Origin: Papaver somniferum
Lineage: Eukaryota; Streptophyta; Magnoliopsida; Ranunculales; Papaveraceae
Assembly (NCBI RefSeq): GCF_003573695.1
Contig: NC_039362.1
Coordinates: 176,709,690-176,773,689, forward strand
Length of the DNA stretch: 64,000 nt
Direction: 5' to 3'
In this document: piece by piece, positions 55,651 to 64,000 of the stretch
Position numbering within the stretch: the first letter of the stretch is position 1
Layout: every line of letters starts with the position of its first letter
Notes under the pieces: model-generated
What the model was told of the DNA's origin: nothing
The model's input: the letters and a program-made list of their open reading frames with translations, nothing else
The model's database searches: none
Position numbers and translations under genes: made by a program

Positions 55651-56764
55651 AAAATATATATTTGCTTGATTTTTAAATGGAAACTGTATACATTTCCACC
55701 GCACTCATATCAGTTCTTGAAATAACGTTAAATTAAATGTCAATTACAATGTTAAATTGGATTGTAGATGATTATACAGTATTAAACTGGTTTGAGGTAA
55801 GAGATAGTTTCAAACTTCACCATTTTCCTTTTTTCCGGCTATCAACCATGATTAGCTTCTTACACAATGCAATTCTTGGAATCTTCTCTGTTTCACCATT
55901 ACTAACATAATTATGTTGTTGCTTCAAAAAAAAAAAAAAAACATAATTATGTTAAACATAATTCCCCGCTTCGTTCTTATACAGAGGAATGAACCATAGT
56001 AAATGTTTACCATCATATTCAACGATGTATAGACAACAGACCTTTGTCCGTTCATTCGAATCCAATCCATCCATCATTCCCTAATTTATTTTTTAAAAAT
56101 TAACGACTTTTAAGAGCAACAATAACACATCAGTATAGGGAGAGAAATAAGACAGATACTTGAATTTGTGATTGTGGGTTTGAAAAGGGTTTCAAGTCTC
56201 CGGGAAAAAAGACGGTACCTTTTTTGTGCAAATGATGTACACAACCAGCAACGATATCGAATTGGGTGGATAAAGAATTAAATACTGAAATAGACCTATG
56301 TGGACATAAGCAGTACCGTGACTTCAGTTCAATATTAAGGCTAACAGGTGGGAAAAACTACCCTATTAGCAGTTGCAAGCATAACATGAAAACAAAAATT
56401 TACAATGTAAGTGATCTTTTGGTTTATATCCATAAAGGTAATGTCGATATAGAGCAAAACTATAAGTAGGACTGGGAGCAGGCTAATCTTAACTGCCTCA
56501 AGGACTCATCTAATCGAAGTAACATTGTTTACATGTAGGTTCATGTCCAAATCAACTTTCTTGACTGCAAGAGAGGATTGGATATTCAAACAAATTTTAA
56601 GCAAATTGCATAAATAGCACCCACACCAGTTTCCTAGGTCGGGTGTGAACAACTCTTACAATTGCAGGGGGGAAATGGAAAATTTGTAGGTTAACACACA
56701 CAATAAATGGTAATCAATATGTTTTATTCAGAAATATACATACCTGGGCTTGACCGATCCAGCT
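55651..56764. other. Intergenic stretch, no supported gene
   Basis: It is AT-rich. A 67-codon frame at 56266-56469 has no recognisable motif and no supporting context. Confidence 0.35.
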
Positions 56765-56962
56765 TCATCCTAATACTGTTGTTGTGCTCAGCATGATCGG
56801 AACAGAGCTTGTGCCAAAAAATACTGGTCTTTCAATGCGGTTTTCAGCTTGCTTAAGACTGATTATAAAGAAGCCTTCTGCGACATCGTTTTCCTCATCA
56901 GGATCTAATGAATGATTAAAAATCTCAACATAATCCCCATCATAAAGAGATGATCTGAGAGT
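56765..56962 (-). pseudogene. Unrecognised exon-like fragment
   Basis: After a splice acceptor (TATTTCAG) the frame reads TLRSSLYDGDYVEIFNHSLD, continues through GFFIISLKQAENRIERP, and ends with TGA at 56765. Its amino-acid composition is protein-like and it is well preserved, but I cannot name the family. It lies 250 bp downstream of the polyprenyl synthase relic on the same strand. It does not match the known end of that family, so it is probably from another gene. Confidence 0.4.
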
Positions 56963-57099
56963 CTGAAATAGACATCGTTTAAACAAAACCCGAAAACATT
57001 AACATTTAAATTGAAGAGAAAGCTTATGGATTTTAATTCCGTAAATGAAAATGAAAAAGTTAATACAAATGCTAAAAAAGAATGAGTCTGTACAAAATG

Positions 57100-57278
57100 G
57101 GTTCCTACCATCATAGGGCTACTCCTAGATAATCTCAAGTTAAATTCTAAAAACATAATAATGGTGCAAAGTTGACAGATGAATTACATAACGGATGTCA
57201 GAAAGTTAACCTTTTCCGAGGGAAGCTGATATCCCCGTAAAAATTGAGAACATTGTTAATTAATTGATATGCCAATCC
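57100..57278 (-). pseudogene. Polyprenyl (solanesyl-type) diphosphate synthase relic
   Basis: After an acceptor at 57279 it reads GLAYQLINNVLNF. One frame step later it reads TGISASLGKG, a stop, LSDIRY and a decayed remainder. The family sequence here is GLA(Y/F)QLIDDVLDFTG.SASLGKGSLSDIRHG, so the match is clear. The second Asp-rich motif, which binds the magnesium-diphosphate, has all three Asp changed to Asn. With the frameshift and the TAA codon near 57205 this is a dead fragment. Solanesyl diphosphate synthases make the side chains of plastoquinone and ubiquinone. Confidence 0.8.
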
Positions 57279-57981
57279 CTGAAACGATAAAAAAGACACG
57301 ATTAGTAGAAACGCAAACAATTTGAATTCTTGCAAGACATGACTGCGCAAGTGCGTCTGGACATCAGTTATCAAACATATATATGCAAGGCCGGCTATGT
57401 GTCTAGTAGGCTTGCAGTTTAAGACCTGTGTGCTCAAGGGTTTCTCTGTTTCACAACCCTCCAACCAATTCAAGCAAGTCACCTTAGGGGCACTACTAAT
57501 GGATTGTTCATTTCATTTTCATAATTTAATTGGAATTTATAAACTGAGCTAGATTTTTTTGAAAATATTGGTTCGCTTATGCCCTTTAGTGGTGTGTGAT
57601 TACAACAAACAGAAATTACAGATTGTGGATGGCAGATAATTTATTTTTTATGTAAGCAAAGCAATGGTTAAAAAAATTTAAAAAAAAGTTGTTAGCAACA
57701 TTCATCGTCAGGATACTTGGACAACTTTATAGCAACATGTATAGGTTAAGAGAGCCTATTGGTGCATACCTTTGTTACCCCAAAAGTGATTCAAAGGTTC
57801 TATGATCTAATAATGTAAATCATAGATCATAGATCTAATAATGTAAATGAGTGTAGTAGCAGATTTTATTGGTTCATAGCAAAACAATGTAAATGAGTGT
57901 AGTAGCAGATTTTATTGGTTCATAGAAAAACAAAAATAATCTCTTAAAGCAAAGCCAATCATAAACTTGATAAATGGTGAC
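57279..57981. other. Intergenic stretch with a short duplication
   Basis: AATGTAAATGAGTGTAGTAGCAGATTTTATTGGTTCATAG occurs twice in tandem (about 57840 and 57885). Nothing else is recognised. Confidence 0.45.
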
Positions 57982-58382
57982 TGTTGGAAACTATAATTTG
58001 TAATCCAGATTACTCTGAACAAGTATGAATGGAGTTTGGTCTTGTAATGTGAACAAGATAAAGTCGGTTGTAATATTGTGTCTACAAAGAAATATCCAGA
58101 AACATTTAGAGTGTTCTAGGGTCAGTTGTTCTAGTGTGAACTAGATAACTTAGTCAGAGCTAAAGAAAAGAGAATTCTAGAGACAACTAGAGGGGCTGTA
58201 GTCGGCAATTGTAAAGCCTATAAATAGGCAGTTCACGTGTCCATGTAAACCTGAGCAAGAACCTAATGAAAAGAGAGTTTGTAGAGAATCAAAAGTCTTG
58301 CTCCACTGCTACTTCTAATCCTAATACAACTCTATCAAACTATCCATGAGAATTTCATCAAAAACATCCTAAAAAACCAACA
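57982..58382 (+). repeat. Copia-type solo or orphan LTR
   Basis: The sequence begins TGTTGGAAACTATAATTTG and ends AAAACCAACA (TG...CA). It contains a TATA-like CCTATAAATAGGCA, as in Copia element 1. It is followed directly by TGGTATCTCTGA, a weak primer-binding site. I found no second LTR or pol, so it is a truncated element. Confidence 0.75.
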
Positions 58383-60047
58383 TGGTATCTCTGATACCAT
58401 ATGGGCGTCAAAGCTTCCGCGATGATAAGAAAAGAATAAAAACGGAATTTAAGAAGAAAAGATATGATGTTGAAGAAGATGCAACCCCCACCTGCTAAGA
58501 AGAAAGACATCACCCAATTCAAGTGTTTAACAGATGAAGAACAGAGAAAAAGATGAAGATTGCTGCTAAGGACGAAAGTTGAAGAGAAAAACGAAAATAA
58601 AAAAGAAGAGAAGTGCTCATGATTTTACTCAGTGAAGTTACAGATTTTTGAAGATCAAAAACGTCTCCATGAAAGGAAAAGAAAACAACAACAACAATAA
58701 CAACTACAACAACAACAACCACAACAAAATCACTTCCTAATTAAGTGATTGAAGAGAGAAATTGAGGGTAAGAGCATTATGGATTGCTTCCTTAAACATC
58801 CAAAAAAATTGGCAGGAGTGCCATGTTGTCACGAGACTCTAAATTCTACTCTTGATAAGAAGAGAAAAAAATGGTTGGGTAAAGGGGAACCTCTGAACCA
58901 TCTATATGGTCAAGTTTCGTAAAAACCCAACATGAAAAAACAGCCGCAGGCAGCCTCTGAATCCTATGACTAGTGAAATTGGATTTTCGCTAATTATTTT
59001 TTGATCCAAGATAAAAGAATTTGTCTGGGGCGTGATAATAAAAAAACAACACATATATATAGTAATTTTAGGGAATACTAGATTTGTGCCCGTGATATGC
59101 ACCGGGCAAGTTATTTGAACTTGGTGTGCGCAGGGAGGGCGGGAGATGTATTTTTGATTTTGCATGGCGACGCTTAAATAAGTGGAAGAAAGGTCGGAAA
59201 TATGAACATATTTTATTTTATTTTTCCCGGAATAATTAGCCGTCTAAATTTGTTTTCAAGGATGGTTAATTAGCCACTCATGCCCCAAACTTGACTTCTT
59301 ATCTTTTCTATTAAAACTCTATAGTTGTACTAAGTTAAACTGTGGTATATGTTTAAAAAGAAAAAAACATGTAAACGTCAGAAAAACGACGAAGTGCAAC
59401 CAAAACCACCTCTTCTCAATTAAACCTTTCATTAATTCCATTCTCACCAAATGAGAAGTGACCGCAAGCTGATGGTGATGAGACTTCATCTAGTTCAAAA
59501 TTAAAATGAACGTCCCATAAATAAAGCTTCAGCAAATGTCATATTATTCCATACCAAACAATATTTTCACAGAACAATGAATCTGTCAACATAGATAAGC
59601 TACGGAGGAAGAAAGTGGAGGCACAAATGTATGATATCAGCAATTTAATTTCCATAGTGTAACTTGTCACGATTCCCAAAGCCTATACACAGATGCCCGA
59701 CCACTCTCCTTGGAACGAACCAATGGTACACAAAAATTATGAATCTGCAGGGCACGAACTCAAACCACTGTATTTTTAGGATCTACAATGCGTTCGGTAA
59801 GTTACAGATTACCGTGGTAGTATATTACGTACCTGAATGTATAAGAAATGTTGGCGACCACAAGATAACAACTAACCAACTCATAGGAAAATCAGAAACT
59901 CAAAAAAATTGGCACCTGATGATTACTTACACAGTAGCTAGTTCTTCTATCACTGTCCACTCAACTTTGACAATCAACTTTGATATCGGATGCATTTGAT
60001 GATCCAGCCATTATTTGGAAGATTATGTTTCCATCGTATCTTATTTA
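58383..60047. other. Intergenic stretch, no supported gene
   Basis: It contains a (CAA)n-type run at 58681-58730 and a GTGCCCGTGATATGCACCGGGC palindrome near 59087, which is a terminus motif common in plant mini-elements. The short frames lack recognisable motifs. Confidence 0.4.
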
Positions 60048-60361
60048 TGTTAAGATATGGTCAAGATATGATATATCTTGACATTACTGTGTTTGTTATT
60101 TGGTTGTAGCTGCATATATATTCTTTCTGTATATATCCTAGATATTGTTAGGTGTATCTTTTATTTGCCTTATCTAGTTGTGTAAACATGTATAAATTAG
60201 GATTTTTCCTATCAATGAAGATACAGAGAATTATTCTCACAACTACATTAGAATCTCTATGCTCATGCTTATCATGGCATCAGAGTTAGGAAAGATCTGA
60301 GAACCAGTTTCCGCCGCAATACAATCCAGAGAAAATACAACCCAGAGAAAACATAGTAATC

Positions 60362-62293
60362 ATGTCAAGAGAAGATTCTCAACCTATCACTGTCCATTTT
60401 GATGGAACCAGTTACAATCACTGGTCATTCCTCATGAGGATTTTTATTAAAGGAAAGAGTATGTGGAAGTATGTCGATGGTATAGAAAAGAAACCTAGAA
60501 CAAGCAGTTCTGTTGAAAAAGGGAAAGAGAATGAAACACAGAAAAAGGATCCAAAAGAAGAATGAGAGATTAACAATCACAGGATTCTCACTTGGATTGG
60601 AAACACAGTCATTCCTTCCATAAGCATGCAACTCACAAGTTTTGAGGTAGCCAAAGATGCATGGGATTTTCTTTCGAAAAGGTACACCCAAATCAACTTT
60701 GCTCAGAGGTATAAACTCGAACAAGATATTAGATCTATGAAACAATCGCATGATCAGTCTATTTCTGTTTTTCATTCTGAGATGTCTTTAATCTGGAATC
60801 AATTAACACTCATGGAACCAATATGGACCGTAGATTTGGAATTGTGGCAGAAGTATAGAGAGGAAACACGGTTAGTTCAGTTTCTAATGGCTTTGCGTGA
60901 TGATTTTGAGTCTGTTAGGGCATCAGTCCTTCATCGTTCACCTCTTCCCACGGTGGAAGTTGCTTTGTCTGAACTTATTACAGAAGAAACAAGGAAAAGA
61001 ATCACACCGGAGATATCAGGAGTATTTGTTGTGCCCTCTCGATCCAGCCCTAACAATTTTCTAAGAAACTCAAATGCTCAAATGCAACGTGATATGTCTC
61101 AAGTACAGTGTCATAACTGCAAGACCTTTGGACACTTGGCAAGGAACTGCAATCTCCCATCGGCCAATACATCACCTGCTGCCACAATACCTGACACACC
61201 CACAACACAGTGTGGGTATTGTAAGGAATTTGGTCACTCATCTAGATTCTGCACCTCACCAACCTCAAGAAACATGAGAAGGATCAATGCTAATAGAGGA
61301 AACAAATTCAATACACCTACCAGATTTACGGCAGCTCCAGTTTCATCTGCAATAGATCCATATGCAACATCGACAACCTCATCTGCATTAGTTGTACCTG
61401 GTGGTGGTTCAGCACCAAGCCTTGCTGATATTCAAGAGATGATTAAACAAGCACTCTCAATTGGTAACAACCCTACAACTGCATCTGCCTTCTCTATCTC
61501 CTCAGGTATTTATTCAACAGAATGGTTTCTCAACTCAGAAGCATCAAACCATATGACTTTTAATCAAAAGTTTTTTGAAAGTCTTCATCTTGTCATCACC
61601 CTTAAGATTCATACTGTTGATGGATCAACATTAACTGCAAGTAATATAGGCTTGGTCAACAATTCAAATAACTTCTATGTACCAGATGTGCTTCTTGTTC
61701 CAAATATTACAATGAATCTTATTTCAGTTGGTCAACTGTGTGATCAAGGTTATAACACATATTGTTTTCCTTTTGGTTGTGCTATACAAGATCTCAAAAC
61801 CGGGAAGCTAGTTGGGATAGGCCGTAGAGTTGGTCGGTTGTATCTCCTTCAATCTCTTTCTCTCTCAGCGGAATCTAAAAGTCATGTCGTAGCTGCTACT
61901 CCCACTGCACCTGTGTCAATATCTCCCTTCATGTCTTGGCATTCTAGGTTAGGTCATGTTTCATTTTCTCGTCTTTCATATATGATCAATAAGGGTTTAC
62001 TAGGAGATACTCGGTTAGATAAAGAACCAAATTGCATCTCTTGTAAACTGGCAAAACAACCAGCTCTTTCTTTTAATCTTAGCACTTCTGTCTCAACTGA
62101 ACCTTTTGCTCTTATACATTCTGATGTCTGGGGTAAATCTCTAATTATGTCAAAGGGAGGTTCTTTGTATTATGTCAGTTTTATTGATGATTATTCGCGT
62201 TATACATGGGTATATCTATTCAGCTCTAGAGCAGATTTTCTTAAGTTATATGTTGATTTCTCAACCATGATAAAAACTCAGTTGGTAAAGTGA
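60362..62293 (+). pseudogene. Copia 2 gag, protease and integrase start
   Basis: ATG 60362 gives gag (VHFDGTSYNHWSFLMRIF), interrupted by TGA at 60563-60565 and then open from 60626. There are two CCHC zinc knuckles, CHNCKTFGHLARNC (about 61110) and CGYCKEFGHSSRFC (about 61212). The protease site reads FLNSEASNHMT where an active enzyme has DSGASDHMT, so the catalytic Asp and the Gly are both changed. A GAG-pre-integrase domain (MSWHSRLGHVSFSRL) and the integrase core start (IHSDVWGKS, YYVSFIDDYSRYTW) follow. A one-base loss at about 62283 ends the frame. Confidence 0.93.
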
Positions 62294-63670
62294 TCAAAGT
62301 TTTTCGTGCTGATCAAGGAGGGGAATATATTTCCAATTCATTCAAAGAATTTATTAAAACCCAAGGAACCATTATTCATCTGTCATGTAGTGAAACTCTA
62401 GAACAAAATGGAGTTGTAGAACGTAAACACCGTCATATTATAGAGACAGCTAGAACTCAGTTAATTTCTGGCTCAGTTCCTTCAAATTTCTGGGGAGAAT
62501 CAGTCCTTACTGCAGTCTACACCATCAATAGAGTCCCAACAACTATCATAGGAGGAATGTCACCTTATGAGCGTCTCTATGGTAAGAAACCAAACTATTT
62601 TAAGCTTCGAGTCTTTGGTTCAACTTGTTTTGTACTCCTTCCAGAACGTGAACGTCATAAACTTGGTCAAAAGAATGTCTTGTGTGTCTTCCTTGGTTAT
62701 GGTATTGAACAAAAAGGGTACCGTTGTTATGATCCAGTTAATAGAAAGCTTCGTGTCTCTCGTCATGTCACATTCTGGGAGAAAGTTCCATTCTGGTCAC
62801 TTCCAAGCAGCAAATCATCATCTTTTGAGTCTTTCACTTATTCTGATCCATTTCCTAGTGAATCCAATCCTATCACTTTTTCTATATCTACTCCTGAAAG
62901 TCCATCTCCTCTAGTTGTTGATCCACCAAATACGGATGACCAAGACCACTCTACGACTCAACCTAACAGTGCAACTCAGGAACGAGATCCTGATTCTGAA
63001 GAAAATTCTTTGCCACCTCGCAATCGAAGACCACCAGCTAAGTATGCAGACTATCACTGTTCCTTGTCTTCTATTTTGTCATTTTATGAACCAAAAAAAT
63101 ATAGAGAAGCTGCAGTCATTCCAGAATGGCAAGATTCAATGGATGATGAATTGGAAGCACATACAGAGGCAGGCACATGGGAAATGGTGGACCTTCCTCC
63201 TGGAAAATCAGTTGTTGAAAGCAGATGGGTCTATAAAGTTAAGACCAAGTCAGATAGTGAGTTTGAACGTTGCAAATCACGAGTTGTAGCAAAAGGTTAT
63301 ACACAAGAGTATGGTGTTGACTATGAAGAAACATTTGCACCAGTGGCCAGAATGGTTACAGTTCGTACATTACTTGCTGTTGCTGCAACACGACAATGGG
63401 GGCTTCATTAAATGGACGTGAAAAACGCGTTTCTTCATGGTGAGTTACAAGAAGAGGTTTACATGCAACCTCCTCCTGGTTTGCCTCATGAACCTAATCA
63501 AGTATGTAAGCTTCGACGGGCATTATATGGACTCAAACAAGCACCTCGTTCTTGGTTTGAGTAGTTTAGCAATGCAATTCTCCAGTATATGGCTTTACAC
63601 AAAGCTTCTGTGATTCAGCTATGTTTGTCAGATCGTCAGAAAAAGGAATTGTCATTCTTCTCTTGTATGT
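62290..63670 (+). pseudogene. Copia 2 integrase remainder and partial reverse transcriptase
   Basis: The frame continues with the integrase core (VFRADQGGEYISNSF), its C-terminal part (RVFGSTCFVLLPERERHKLG) and a Pro/Ser-rich linker. The start of RT follows ([29 protein letters not shown]). Stops occur at 63409 (before [12 protein letters not shown]) and near 63562 (SWFE*FSNAI). The DNA after KKGIVILLLYVD-like sequence switches to LTR at 63670, where TGTTGACATTAT is shared by both parents of the junction. Confidence 0.92.
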
Positions 63671-63871
63671 TGACATTATTGTGTTTGTTATTTGGTTGTA
63701 ACTGCATATATATTCTTTCTGTATATATTCTAGATATTGTTAGGTGTATCTTTTACTTGCCTTATCTAGTTGTGTAAACATGTATAAATCAGGCTTTTTC
63801 CTATCAATGAAGATACAGAGAATTATTCTCACAACTACATTAGAATCTCTATGCTCATATTTATCAATTTA

Positions 63872-64000
63872 CAACATCTCAAAGACGTTCAATTCCAAAC
63901 AAACATGTATATGAAAAAATTGTAGGAAAAAAGGGATTCATTAGTATGTTCTGATGGGAAAGTATACTCTCCCGTCTGGCGCTTTTGTGACAGATAAAAT
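63872..64000. other. Window end, nothing recognised
   Basis: There are 129 bp of unassigned DNA after the target duplicate of Copia element 2. Confidence 0.3.

Larger units (their letters stand above)
60048..63866 (+). mobile_element. Copia element 2, internally deleted
   Basis: The 227-bp 5' LTR (60048-60274) and a truncated 3' LTR (63670-63866) are flanked by the 5-bp duplicate ATTTA (60043-60047 and 63867-63871). A primer site TGGCATCAGAGT is at 60275-60286. Gag, protease, integrase and the first half of RT are present. The RT breaks off at LYVD and joins the 3' LTR, so the rest of RT, RNase H and the first 31 bp of the 3' LTR are gone. The shared LTR parts differ at about 8 of 196 positions. 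Confidence 0.95.

Overview
The window is nuclear DNA from a flowering plant, most likely a dicot. It is AT-rich, has no operons, and contains an intron-bearing F-box gene, a P-class pentatricopeptide repeat (PPR) gene, serpin and APH1 relics, and many plant-type transposons: Copia LTR elements, hAT, MULE, PIF/Harbinger, CACTA-like, LINE and SINE. I suspect Ranunculales (poppy-like) from general feel only and cannot prove it.

Layout. 1-5990: a minus-strand F-box/LRR gene split by a Copia element with a 5-bp target duplication. 6475-8478: a PPR scrap, then a three-exon F-box/FBD gene broken by one missing base. 9776-9920: a near-perfect foldback. 10040-17612: an unrecognised coding region disturbed by a 3.7-kb DNA element carrying three exons of the gamma-secretase subunit gene APH1, and then by a 2.8-kb hAT-like element. 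18172-24111: a second F-box/LRR copy split by three different transposons. 24590-26700: LINE scraps, an F-box scrap and a PPR 3' scrap. 26796-28157: a third F-box/LRR copy with one nonsense codon. 29335-31335: retroelement, PPR, serpin and F-box relics. 31352-32728: a block duplicated at 42498-43990. 33228-35090: the one clearly intact gene, a 620-residue PPR protein of the restorer-of-fertility-like kind. 37905-39052: a fourth dead F-box/LRR copy. 40803-64000: almost entirely transposons, with a polyprenyl diphosphate synthase relic at about 57.2 kb.

How it fits together. The repeated arrangement of minus-strand F-box/LRR copies beside plus-strand PPR pieces (6.5, 26.5, 30.1 and 33.2 kb) and a shared PPR-downstream module (35.2 and 44.2 kb) says this is a tandem cluster that grew by segmental duplication and was then cut up by transposons. 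All four longer F-box/LRR copies carry different disabling changes. I found no new multi-gene system. The items most worth a second look are the APH1-carrying element, the 130-nt foldback, the intact PPR gene with a readable RNA code, and the retrotransposon whose 5' half has been replaced by CACTA-like sequence.
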